Source of the DNA: a virus | Direction: 5' to 3' (one strand) | IMG/VR virus record: IMGVR_UViG_3300035698_032807 | Coordinates: 1-58,753 of that record | Length of the DNA stretch: 58,753 bases | Part shown: positions 49,900 through 58,427 of the stretch, piece by piece | Position numbering within the stretch: position 1 is the first letter of the stretch | Layout of the letters: every line of letters starts with the position of its first letter | Translations under genes and position numbers: made by a program | The notes under the pieces: model-generated | What the model saw: only the letters and a program-made list of their open reading frames with translations | The model's database searches: none | Told to the model about the DNA's origin: nothing

Positions 49900-52144
49900 C
49901 ATCAAACCAGGTATAAATTTAGTTGTATATCTCGGCAGTCAGCCACTATCTTTCGCTAGCTTCTCCTCTCCTAGTACGGTAAAAGCTATCTTTGAGATTG
50001 CTGGTGGAGGTATTAGCAATACATACCAGCCCAACGGTATCAATGACCCAAATTTTTTGGGGTTGATGCCTAACAAGTCTTATTTTATTGATGCGGTTGG
50101 TAGTTTTGAGATTCCAAATTGTGCACCATTAGGTACAACCCCTGCACCAACTCCAACTCCCAATCTCCTGCTAAATGGAGACTTTAGTTCTTTTACCAGG
50201 GATGTTGCAACTAATTGGCGCATAGAGGCAGCAGGTACTGCCACTTTGACTAAGGTAGAACGAGAGATTGGCAACTTTGCCCAACAATTGCAAATTACAG
50301 ATCCTGGTAATTGGGGTGCTTATTTTGCCCAGGACAAAACCTTAGAGCTTAATAAGTATTACCTCATTACTTTTGATTACTTAACACAAAGTCAAGGGCT
50401 TTATTTCCAGGTTACTAGCGGCGATGGCAGCCAAATGATGCTGCATTATCCACTAGAAGCAACGGGAACTAGTTGGCAAACTAAGACATTTGTTTTTCAG
50501 TATACTAATGTTTTAGCTAATCAGTTTAGATTTTATTCTGGTGTTAGAGCAACTTTTGCCGTTGACAATGTTGTACTGGTTGAAACACCAACGCCAGTAC
50601 CAACACCAACACCAGTACCAACACCAACACCAACACCAACGCCCGTACCCGCAGGTACAAGTACACCTCCAACAACTTTAGCGATCTCTGCTCGATTCCT
50701 AAACCAAGCAACCTTTGGTGCCACAATCGATGCAGCGACTGCTTTGATTAATGGCTCCTATAGTGCCTGGATAGACAATCAATTCACTCTACCTGCCACT
50801 TCTTTTTTGCAGTATGTACTAAATTATGGGGCTAACGCCTACGTTAACCAGGTAATGGAATTTTGGTGGAAGCAATCGTTAACCGGTGCCGACCAGTTAA
50901 GGCAGCGAGTGGCTTTTGCTCTTAGTGAAATTATGGTAGTCTCTGCTGTCGGCCCACTAGAAATCTCCCCCCGAACCCTTGCTTCTTATTACGATGTACT
51001 TCTTAATAACGCTTTTGGTAATTACCGTAGCTTGCTAGAGGCAGTTGTTTATAGCCCAGGAATGGGAAGGTATTTAAGTTACGTCAATAACTACGAAGAT
51101 CCAATTCATGGCATTTCTGCTGATGAAAACTTTGCCAGAGAAATCATGCAATTGTTTTCTATTGGCTTGGTAATGCTAAACCAAGATGGCACACCAAGGT
51201 TGGATGGAGCGGGTAAAACAATTCCGACATATGACAACAACGTAGTTAAAGGGATGGCTCGTGTATTTACTGGGCTTTGGAGTCCAGATGCTGAAGACGG
51301 CAACCGAGCTAGTGCGCCAATGGTGGTTAATGAGGGCAGGCATTCAAGACGTGAAAAGTTAATCATCAGTGGCGTAACTCTGCCTGCTGGGCGTACTTTT
51401 GTTGCTGACCTTAAAGACACTCTTGATGTTTTGTTCAACCACCCCAACACGCCACCATTCATGGCATTAAGGTTAATTCAAAGGTTCACTGCGTCTTCCC
51501 CCACCCCTGGATATATATCCCGTGTCGCCGCTGCTTTTATTAACAACGGTTCTGGTGTTCGTGGTGACATGAAAGCAATCATTAAAGCCATACTTTTAGA
51601 CCCAGAGGCAAGAGATATTAATTACGGTACAAACACACCTACCGCAGGAAAGATACGAGAACCGCTAATTATGTTGTCCCATATGCTGAGAGTGTTAAAA
51701 GCAAGAAGTCGCAGCAATGCGATTGTGGGATTCTGGAATCTTGAGTCACCTTATGACTTGGGTCAAAACCCGTTAAGAAGTCCTAGTGTATTTAATTTCT
51801 TTGAGGCTAGTTATGCGCCCAAAAGTTTAACAGATAGAGGTATGACTGCGCCCGAATTTAGTTTAAACAATATGATTAGTACAATTAGCCGTTCTAACAA
51901 TTGGGATGAATGGATAAGAAATGGATTGCTTTGGGGCGACGTGGTTCTGGACTACTCAGAATATACTTCACTCAATACAGATCAGATGGTAGAGAGATTT
52001 AATAGCTTGTGGTGTGGTGGACAAATGTCAGCAACTACAAAAACTGCAATAACCGGAGCCGTTAATGCAACTACGGGTACTAGCAGGGCTTGGACTGCGG
52101 CGCACTTAACAATGATTTCTCCTGACTATGGAGTGATGAAATAA
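49892..52144 (+). CDS. DUF1800-family protein with N-terminal virion module
   Basis: A 750-residue protein. Residues 1-80 repeat the N-terminal module of the hydrolase-like protein (AIFEIAGGGISNTYQ..., NKSYFIDA). Residues about 90-230 form a CBM4/9-like jelly-roll (LLLNGDFSSF...WRIEAAG, FRFYSG, AVDNVVLVET), and a Pro-Thr linker leads to the DUF1800 domain (about 265-740: RFLNQATFGAT, WWKQSL, RQRVAFALSEIMVVSA, ENFAREIMQLFSIGL). DUF1800 proteins are usually chromosomal, paired with DUF1501, and of unknown function. Here the pair is part of a phage tail-tip operon. The stop overlaps the DUF1501 ATG (TAATG). Confidence 0.88.
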   Translation: MASIKPGINLVVYLGSQPLSFASFSSPSTVKAIFEIAGGGISNTYQPNGINDPNFLGLMPNKSYFIDAVGSFEIPNCAPLGTTPAPTPTPNLLLNGDFSSFTRDVATNWRIEAAGTATLTKVEREIGNFAQQLQITDPGNWGAYFAQDKTLELNKYYLITFDYLTQSQGLYFQVTSGDGSQMMLHYPLEATGTSWQTKTFVFQYTNVLANQFRFYSGVRATFAVDNVVLVETPTPVPTPTPVPTPTPTPTPVPAGTSTPPTTLAISARFLNQATFGATIDAATALINGSYSAWIDNQFTLPATSFLQYVLNYGANAYVNQVMEFWWKQSLTGADQLRQRVAFALSEIMVVSAVGPLEISPRTLASYYDVLLNNAFGNYRSLLEAVVYSPGMGRYLSYVNNYEDPIHGISADENFAREIMQLFSIGLVMLNQDGTPRLDGAGKTIPTYDNNVVKGMARVFTGLWSPDAEDGNRASAPMVVNEGRHSRREKLIISGVTLPAGRTFVADLKDTLDVLFNHPNTPPFMALRLIQRFTASSPTPGYISRVAAAFINNGSGVRGDMKAIIKAILLDPEARDINYGTNTPTAGKIREPLIMLSHMLRVLKARSRSNAIVGFWNLESPYDLGQNPLRSPSVFNFFEASYAPKSLTDRGMTAPEFSLNNMISTISRSNNWDEWIRNGLLWGDVVLDYSEYTSLNTDQMVERFNSLWCGGQMSATTKTAITGAVNATTGTSRAWTAAHLTMISPDYGVMK

Positions 52145-53388
52145 TGGTAGTTCCATCAGGCTATAAAGCAATTGTCTGTGTTAATTTAAATGGTGGAATG
52201 GACGGCTATAATTTGCTCGTTCCTACCGATACAACTACCTACAATAAGTATCAGTCTGGGCGCGGTTTTTATGCAACACCAAGAGCTAATTTGTTGCCGC
52301 TAGCTGGTACTAACTTTGGTTTAAATCCTGGCATGACTAACTTAAGGCGTATGTACGCCGCAGGCAATGCCGCAATGATTGCCAACGTTGGCACATTAAT
52401 CAAACCTACAAATAGAGCAGACTGGCAAACAGGTTCTTCAACCTTAATTCCAGTTCAACTATTAAGCCATTCTGACCAGGCAATGCAGTGGTTTAACGGC
52501 AGACCTGACTTAAGTTCGGGCATTGAGCGTAGCGGTTTAATGGGGCGAGTAGCTGACTTCATTAAAAGCTTAAATGGTGTACTGCCACACACAATGCAAA
52601 TAACCATTACGCCGGATGCCAACAACATTCTGCCTGGAAAAAGTACTGACTATGTAACAATTGGAGTTAACGGAGCGGCTATACTAGCGGGTTTTGGTCG
52701 TGGCAATGCGGCTGAACAAGCAAAATACACGGCTTTTCAGACTATACTAAATACCAGTCGAGTTAACTATTTTGACACCACTTATACCCAGCTATTTAAA
52801 GAGAACTTAGGGCAGTCAGATTACGTTAAAGGAACATTAGATCTCTCAACAAATTTCACTTTCCCTGATACTGATATTGGTCGCCAGTTAAAGATGGTGG
52901 CAAAGTTAATTAGTGCTGCGGATACTTCAAAGTTTAATCGTCAGTGCTTTTATGTTTCCCAGCGCCAGTACGATTTTCACAACGATGGACCTGCTGTTTT
53001 AACTGCCACGTTGACAGAATTGGACGCAGCGATTGGTGCTTTTTACGACGCAATGGCAAGCCTCAACGCTCTTAATAAAATCATTGCTTTCACCACTTCT
53101 GAATTTGGTCGAACCTTTAAACCCAACAGTTCTGGTACAGACCACGGCTGGGGTAGTAATCATTTTGCTTTCGGCGCTGTTCGTGCTGGAGTTTACGGTA
53201 CTTATCCTGATTTAGTTTTAGGTGGAAACCAAGATGCAGGGGATGAAGGGCGATGGATACCAACAACTAGTGTCGATCAGTACTTTGCTCCTATAGCTAA
53301 ATGGATGGGAGTAACCGATGCCCAGTTGCCAGAAGTTGTTTCGCTACTTAAAAACTTTCCATTGGGAGCCTTAAATTTTGCGTTGTGA
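52144..53388 (+). CDS. DUF1501-family (sulfatase-like fold) protein
   Basis: A 414-residue single-domain protein of the DUF1501 family, related to alkaline-phosphatase-fold enzymes: CVNLNGGMDGYNLLVPTD near the N-terminus, LLSHSDQAMQWFNGR, AFTTSEFGRTFKPN and GTDHGWGSNHFAFG with candidate metal-binding Asp/His. Chromosomal relatives usually carry a Tat signal peptide; this one has none and starts directly at the domain, consistent with delivery by the virion. Translationally coupled to DUF1800. It may remove sulfate or phosphate groups from host polysaccharide, but no activity is established for the family. Confidence 0.88.
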   Translation: MVVPSGYKAIVCVNLNGGMDGYNLLVPTDTTTYNKYQSGRGFYATPRANLLPLAGTNFGLNPGMTNLRRMYAAGNAAMIANVGTLIKPTNRADWQTGSSTLIPVQLLSHSDQAMQWFNGRPDLSSGIERSGLMGRVADFIKSLNGVLPHTMQITITPDANNILPGKSTDYVTIGVNGAAILAGFGRGNAAEQAKYTAFQTILNTSRVNYFDTTYTQLFKENLGQSDYVKGTLDLSTNFTFPDTDIGRQLKMVAKLISAADTSKFNRQCFYVSQRQYDFHNDGPAVLTATLTELDAAIGAFYDAMASLNALNKIIAFTTSEFGRTFKPNSSGTDHGWGSNHFAFGAVRAGVYGTYPDLVLGGNQDAGDEGRWIPTTSVDQYFAPIAKWMGVTDAQLPEVVSLLKNFPLGALNFAL

Positions 53389-53699
53389 TTTTTCAGTTAA
53401 ACGGTTTAACCAGTCAGTGGCTTATTTTAAATACTTCCACAACGGCGGAAGTTGATGGATGCATTGCCACCATTTTTCGCATTGAAACACCAGACTGCTT
53501 TGCCACGGGGCGATTCCGTGATAAAGACGTGCCTGAGATTAGCTTTTACTTAAATCCGCTAATCCGACAGGTAGGTACAGAACTCGAAGTCGTTTTTTTT
53601 GCTCAAGACCCAATTACTCCAGATCAACTAGAAATAGAGATTATTTATGATTCCTACAGCACAGTCCGGCGCTTACAAGATTGCTTACTCGACAACTGA
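53385..53699 (+). CDS. Small beta-rich tail protein, 104 aa
   Basis: The GTG start overlaps the DUF1501 stop (GTGA). The product is predicted mostly beta (MIFQLNGLTSQWLILNTSTT onward) with no motif. Its 3' end overlaps the next gene's start by 53 bp, which is more than elsewhere in this operon. Probably a small structural or adaptor protein between enzyme and fibre genes. Confidence 0.6.
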   Translation: MIFQLNGLTSQWLILNTSTTAEVDGCIATIFRIETPDCFATGRFRDKDVPEISFYLNPLIRQVGTELEVVFFAQDPITPDQLEIEIIYDSYSTVRRLQDCLLDN

Positions 53700-55164
53700 C
53701 TTTCGTGGAGTTCCCAACCCCAAGGCGAATCCAGGTACTCTACCCGAACACATCATTCCGCTGAGTCAGCTTACAGCCCAACTTGCAGCCCAACGCCAGG
53801 AGCTTGAGGCTTTAATCGGTAGTAGCGGTTCTAGCAACTTATCCGCCGAAACCGCCGCCCGTATTGCCGCTGATGCCGCAATGGAAGCAGACTTGGTTGA
53901 ACGTATCAACCAACTAGCCTTAGAAGGTGTACGACAAAAGGTAGCTGTTGGCGCAAGGGTTACGGCACTGCCAACGGACTTAACCATTCCAGGTTTTGTG
54001 CCTGGAAGTTCTGAGGTTGCAGGACGACTATTTGTTGATTCTCTTGGCACTGATGCGGGTTTATATATTGCAGTCGGTGGAACGTTAACTCGCGATCCAG
54101 CCTTCATGGCGGCTGGGGATTTTCAACCAGGTTTGATGGTTTGGGTGGATTCTGATAATACCTTCTGGTTGTTAGAAGATGCGGCAACGGGCACAGGTAA
54201 CAATGTCAGTACCAACTTTCAACCATTTGGTCGGATGCAGGATCTGATGGCAGCGGCAGGTAGCGCGATCGCCTTTGATGGTAATCGCATTACTTGGAAC
54301 TACGACTCAGTTTTTTTAAATGTTGTAGGCGGACAAGCAACATTATCTGAAGCATTTAAAACCCGCATTAGTGCCGTTGAAACGTCAGCGCTGACTTCGA
54401 GCGGAAGTATTGTAGCCTTGCAGTCAACGGATGCTAGCCAATCCTCATCCATTGCGGCGTTAGTTACCGAGAATAATTTGCAAGGGCTGGCGATTACTAG
54501 TAATGCTAGCGATGTCGCGCTATTATCCGCTCGGACTTCGAGCGTAGAGTCAGACTTGCTAGGTAAGGCTGCATCCAGTGATATCACCGCACTATCCGCC
54601 CGGACTTCGAGCGTAGAGTCAGACTTGCTAGGTAAGGCTGCATCCAGTGATATCACCGCACTATCCGCCCGGACTTCGAGCGTAGAAACTAACCTGCTTG
54701 GCAAAGCAGCAAGTGCTGATGTAAGTTCTTTAACGAATCGTGTTTCTACCAATGAAAGCGGGATCGCATCCAAAGCAGATGCAAGTACTGTCTTGGATCT
54801 ATCCACTCGCACTTCAAGTGTAGAGGCGGCTTTAGGGAGCAAAGCAAGTCTTTCTGATCTACTTACGGTAGCAGTTAGCAAGCCTTTAACTGGAGGCATT
54901 GCCAGTATTCAGGATGGGCACACTCATACTGTATTTACAGTAACCTTCCCTGTCGCTGGTTACACCTGGATTAATTCTCAGTTAAGTGCTGCTCCAAAAT
55001 CTATCATCTTGAATGAACTCGTAACTCACCCAGGCAATAGCTGCGTAATAACTTTTGTGACAGGTCTTGGTGCCGGTGGTGTAATGATGCCGATTGACGA
55101 CGGTTCTGTTACAGCCAACTTCTTAAAAACCATTCCTTTCAGTACGGCTTTCCCAAATTTTTAA
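53647..55164 (+). CDS. Tail fibre/collar protein with 23-residue repeats
   Basis: The product has 505 residues. The N-terminal part contains a coiled-coil start (LAAQRQELEALIGSSGSSN). Residues about 280-400 contain repeated LSARTSSVESDLLGKAASSDI units, two of them nearly identical in DNA, typical of trimeric fibre shafts. The C-terminus is a beta domain. The stop lies directly after a slippery A-AAT-TTT heptamer; a -1 slip extends the protein by 37 residues that run into the next gene with a 7-bp overlap. Role: fibre or receptor-binding component. Confidence 0.75.
   Translation: MIPTAQSGAYKIAYSTTDFRGVPNPKANPGTLPEHIIPLSQLTAQLAAQRQELEALIGSSGSSNLSAETAARIAADAAMEADLVERINQLALEGVRQKVAVGARVTALPTDLTIPGFVPGSSEVAGRLFVDSLGTDAGLYIAVGGTLTRDPAFMAAGDFQPGLMVWVDSDNTFWLLEDAATGTGNNVSTNFQPFGRMQDLMAAAGSAIAFDGNRITWNYDSVFLNVVGGQATLSEAFKTRISAVETSALTSSGSIVALQSTDASQSSSIAALVTENNLQGLAITSNASDVALLSARTSSVESDLLGKAASSDITALSARTSSVESDLLGKAASSDITALSARTSSVETNLLGKAASADVSSLTNRVSTNESGIASKADASTVLDLSTRTSSVEAALGSKASLSDLLTVAVSKPLTGGIASIQDGHTHTVFTVTFPVAGYTWINSQLSAAPKSIILNELVTHPGNSCVITFVTGLGAGGVMMPIDDGSVTANFLKTIPFSTAFPNF
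55155..55161 (+). promoter_or_regulatory. Candidate -1 frameshift site A-AAT-TTT at the fibre gene end
   Basis: Zero-frame codons are CCA AAT TTT followed by TAA. The heptamer has X-XXY-YYZ phase. The -1 frame continues to a stop at 55272-55274 and overlaps the next ATG (55268), matching the overlaps elsewhere in the operon. A sequencing or assembly error in the T5 run is the main alternative. Confidence 0.5.
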
Positions 55165-55274
55165 ATGGCTCAGTACCCGATCCTGAGCCAAGCAATTCAT
55201 TGATTGACGCAGATGGCAGCGTTATTTTGACGGGAACAGAACAACCAATTATTATCCAGGGGATTTCATGGTAG
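55161..55274 (+). other. Fibre extension frame, 37 codons
   Basis: Open in the -1 frame from the slippery site; encodes LNGSVPDPEPSNSLIDADG followed by SVILTGTEQPIIIQG, a credible beta segment. It has no start codon of its own with a ribosome binding site. It fits either a frameshifted C-terminus of the fibre protein or a broken continuation of that gene. Confidence 0.5.
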
Positions 55275-57112
55275 GAGTTCATATTAATGAAGTTGGTCAG
55301 CGCAAAGGACCGGGACAACCGGGTGGTGGTTTAACTGGGGAAGAATTAATTCCCTCGTTTCCCGATTGCCATTTCTCGGTTAATGAAATTGTTGAGCTGA
55401 CTAAAAGTAATTTGGGTAAGTTAGCAACTCAATCAACTGTTACTGAGGCTGACATTTCCGGTACGATTACTCAAGATAAAGTTGCTGGATTAATTGCAGA
55501 TCTTGCCGCAAAAACAAATACCAGCATTTTAGGAGGTTTAGCAACCAAGTCAGCCGTTGGTGAATCTGATATTTCCGGCACAGTTTCTCAAAACAAAATC
55601 ACTGGCTTAGTTACTGCATTAGCTGAGAAAGCTGACAATAGTGCATTAGGAGCCTTGGCGGTCAAATCCACTATTGATGACGCTGATATTTCAGGAACTG
55701 CTGCTATTGCTCAAAGTAAAATCGCTGGATTAAATACCACAATTAGTGGTGCGGTAACAACTCACGAGGCGACAACAAATCATCCTACGGCAACTGCTTC
55801 TGTTAAAGGGATGATGAGTTCAATTGATAAAACTAAGCTGGATGGGCTTACTGGCATTCCAGCTTGGAACACAATTACAAACACTCCAACAACCGTTGCA
55901 GGATATGGAATAGAAGACGCAGCAACTTTAGTTGGAGGTAAAATTCCGACAACTCAACTGCCAAACGATTATTTAGTTAATACCTCAACTGTTAATAGCC
56001 AAGCTCAAATGCTGGCATTAAATTTCCAGCAGGGAGATTTTTGCTACAGAAGCGATGTATCTGCTTATTTCGATCTTAGTGGTAGTAACCCAGCAATTTT
56101 AGGAAATTGGCAGCAACGACAATCATCTTCAATTCGCTCCATTAACCAGCAGACTGGACCCGATATTGTGATCGGAGCTGTTGATGTTGGGGCGGAAGCG
56201 TTTGGTGCGGTATCAGCGCATGAATTAGCAACGAACCATCCAATAGCGACTGATTCTGTTAAAGGGATGATGAGTTCTGAGGACAAGGCAAAACTGAATG
56301 GTGTGGCAACTGGCGCTACAGCAAATAGCCCTGATGCGTTTTTACTTAGTCGAGCAAACCAAACCGGAAGCCAAGCTGCAAGTACAGTTACCGGACTAGG
56401 AGCCTTGGCGGTCAAATCCACTATTGATGACGCTGATATTTCAGGAACTGCTGCTATTGCTCAAAGTAAAATCGCAGGATTAACTACAGCATTAGCAGCT
56501 AAACAAAACGTACTTTCGGCGGCATCTGACTTAGCTGCGGCAAATCTCACCTTGTCCGGAAAATTGGTTGCAACACCAATAGCTGGGCAAACTGTTGCAG
56601 CAACAAGTACAATTGTTACTGCGGGAAATGTCATACAGATTAATAGCTCAAGCCACCTTGAGATAACAACAGCTTCCCCAATAGCCGCCGGGACAGAAGG
56701 GCAACAAATTGTTCTTTTCAACAATGGATTTTATTCAATATATATTCAATCCTTGCTAACTGGATTGCGTCCAAAATCTTCTTGTGTTCTTGTTTATATA
56801 GGAGGACTGTGGAACCTCATTTCTTCCCCCGTAATGTCTTCAGTTTTGGGGAAAAACCAGAGTTTTGTTTTTGCCAATAATGCTGTTATTGAAGTTAACG
56901 ATGACTACACAATTATGTGTAAGGATGCTTCTGGAGTTCAACAATCACAAGAGGTTGCCGTAATTGGAACTAAGGCAGATGTTAACCGTGGATTTATGAT
57001 TTATAATGACGGGGGCTGGGGAGTTGCTGGATATTATAAATACAGCTTGGGTGCTAACAATATTGTGCTACCTGCCATTACATCTAACTTAGCTGAATAC
57101 AAGTGCTTTTAA
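55268..57112 (+). CDS. Tail fibre protein, 614 aa
   Basis: A long repetitive fibre. It contains repeated helical-turn modules of the type KSAVGESDISGTVSQNKITG and two copies of LGALAVKSTIDDADISGTA encoded by identical 77-bp DNA (55649-55725 and 56399-56475), plus two SVKGMMSS(I/E)DK.KL modules, a signature of phage fibre shafts. The C-terminal ~180 residues lose the repeat and are beta-rich, as expected for a receptor-binding tip. It starts 7 bp inside the extended frame of the upstream fibre. No signal peptide. Confidence 0.82.
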   Translation: MVGVHINEVGQRKGPGQPGGGLTGEELIPSFPDCHFSVNEIVELTKSNLGKLATQSTVTEADISGTITQDKVAGLIADLAAKTNTSILGGLATKSAVGESDISGTVSQNKITGLVTALAEKADNSALGALAVKSTIDDADISGTAAIAQSKIAGLNTTISGAVTTHEATTNHPTATASVKGMMSSIDKTKLDGLTGIPAWNTITNTPTTVAGYGIEDAATLVGGKIPTTQLPNDYLVNTSTVNSQAQMLALNFQQGDFCYRSDVSAYFDLSGSNPAILGNWQQRQSSSIRSINQQTGPDIVIGAVDVGAEAFGAVSAHELATNHPIATDSVKGMMSSEDKAKLNGVATGATANSPDAFLLSRANQTGSQAASTVTGLGALAVKSTIDDADISGTAAIAQSKIAGLTTALAAKQNVLSAASDLAAANLTLSGKLVATPIAGQTVAATSTIVTAGNVIQINSSSHLEITTASPIAAGTEGQQIVLFNNGFYSIYIQSLLTGLRPKSSCVLVYIGGLWNLISSPVMSSVLGKNQSFVFANNAVIEVNDDYTIMCKDASGVQQSQEVAVIGTKADVNRGFMIYNDGGWGVAGYYKYSLGANNIVLPAITSNLAEYKCF

Positions 57113-57131
57113 CCTACCATCAGTTAAAGAT

Positions 57132-57686
57132 ATGAAAAAACTCAATGTTCCTTATTTCTCTCAACTTAACAACGATCGCTACACGAAACTTGGGCAGTAT
57201 ATAGCAGAAGGCAATACCCAGTGCAACCCGACTTCTAATGCTATGGCTTTAGCATATTTAAAGCCCGACTTTTTAGTTAAAGCAAAAGCGTTGGGTTACG
57301 CCGAGCCTGAGAGTTACTTTAACAGTTTGCTTTACCCCTATGGGGTGGTTACGGATCATGGCGCCATAACCCAGTGCTTAAAAAAAGAGTTTGGCATAAC
57401 AAGCGAGTGGTCCTACAGCATAGAAAAAAAGACAATAATTGCTCAACTTGACAAAAACAAGCCCGTACCTATGGGCGTCAAGTATAAGTCGTCGGGACAC
57501 ATTGTTTGTTGTGTGGGCTATACCGATAGTGGGTTATTGATCCATGACCCCTACGGAATCCGATACGGTATTGAAGAGGCTTACGACGTGGGCGCAGATG
57601 GTTCGTTTGACAAGTACTCGTGGCCAGTGTTAAAAGAGGTGTACTGGGATCTTGGTAGTCAAGCTGGATGGGGTCGCCTTTTTTGA
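57132..57686 (+). CDS. C39-like cysteine peptidase, candidate lysin
   Basis: The product has 184 residues matching the peptidase C39-like family: C31 in NTQCNPTSNAM, H123 in SSGHIVCCVGY and D139 in LIHDPYG as the likely catalytic triad. The LNVPYFSQL opening is typical. No signal peptide, so release would require a holin or delivery by the tail. As the last gene of the tail-tip/fibre operon it could act as an endolysin or as a tail peptidase cutting cell-wall peptides. The substrate is inferred. Confidence 0.82.
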   Translation: MKKLNVPYFSQLNNDRYTKLGQYIAEGNTQCNPTSNAMALAYLKPDFLVKAKALGYAEPESYFNSLLYPYGVVTDHGAITQCLKKEFGITSEWSYSIEKKTIIAQLDKNKPVPMGVKYKSSGHIVCCVGYTDSGLLIHDPYGIRYGIEEAYDVGADGSFDKYSWPVLKEVYWDLGSQAGWGRLF

Positions 57687-57710
57687 TATCAACACCAAGC
57701 GAAATCTAAA

Positions 57711-58340
57711 ATGACCCATCTTTTAGTAATTGAAGACGAAGACGAGATTAGAGAAAGCCTGGTGATGGTTCTTCAAAGTGAAGGCTTTGAAGTTACCGAG
57801 TGTGGTGATGGGTATCAGGGAATAGACAAGGCGATCGCTATTGTCCCCGATCTAATTCTCTGTGACATTCTGCTGCCTGGAATTGATGGGCATGAAGTAT
57901 TGAGGCAAGTTCGAGGCGCTCCTACCACCTCAACAGTTCCTTTTGTATTCACATCAGGCTTGACTGATATTAGACTGGGGATGAACGAGGGCGCTGACGA
58001 CTACATTATTAAACCTTACAAAATGTCTGTGTTAATTGAAGCAGTTAAAGCCCGGTTATTGCGTCATGAATTAGAGAAAAAGTATACTGATGCAACGGCA
58101 AAGTTAGCAGCCAAAGAAGCTAGAACAGATTTACTTGAAAAGCTACCTGATAATTTAAATAATCCTTTTAACAGGTTAATTGGTTCTTTGCAATTACATA
58201 AAGAGATGGTGTATCCAGACTTGTCAGATGAAGACTTTAAATCCTCAGATAGAGAAGATATTGTCTTTCTCCGGTATGCAATCCAATCATCTTTAGAATT
58301 GTATTCTAAAATATTAACAAGTATGAAATTAATGAGATAG
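57711..58340 (+). CDS. Response regulator with truncated kinase-like tail
   Basis: A receiver domain (residues 1-120): acidic E8-D9-E10, D52 in LCDILLPG, and K101 in YIIKPY. Residues about 130-209 resemble the dimerisation part of a histidine kinase (LEKLPDNLNNPFNRLIGSLQ) but lack the phospho-accepting His of an H-box and any ATPase domain. It is common in cyanobacteria as part of hybrid kinases. It may be a truncated hybrid or a connector regulator. Its 3' end abuts an IS605-type inverted repeat, so the kinase part may have been lost there. Confidence 0.85.
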   Translation: MTHLLVIEDEDEIRESLVMVLQSEGFEVTECGDGYQGIDKAIAIVPDLILCDILLPGIDGHEVLRQVRGAPTTSTVPFVFTSGLTDIRLGMNEGADDYIIKPYKMSVLIEAVKARLLRHELEKKYTDATAKLAAKEARTDLLEKLPDNLNNPFNRLIGSLQLHKEMVYPDLSDEDFKSSDREDIVFLRYAIQSSLELYSKILTSMKLMR

Positions 58341-58351
58341 GTATTTTAGCA

Positions 58352-58418
58352 CGGGGAGTGTCAAGAACTCCAAAGAAATTGCCGAAACCTTAGCGATCTC
58401 CAGTATTGACACTCCCCG
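58352..58418. mobile_element. IS605-type inverted repeat at broken tnpB end
   Basis: CGGGGAGTGTCAA (58352-58364) and TTGACACTCCCCG (58406-58418) flank 41 bp. The core is shared with 39755-39793 and 4870-4881. It marks the end of the truncated tnpB element that enters from the right side of the window. Confidence 0.65.
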
Positions 58419-58427
58419 GTCTGAAAT

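Noticed and set aside
4878-57686. Contractile injection system or tailocin
   Set aside because: Portal, protease, scaffold and capsid genes show a DNA-containing head, and no sheath, baseplate spike or AAA chaperone typical of injection systems was found.
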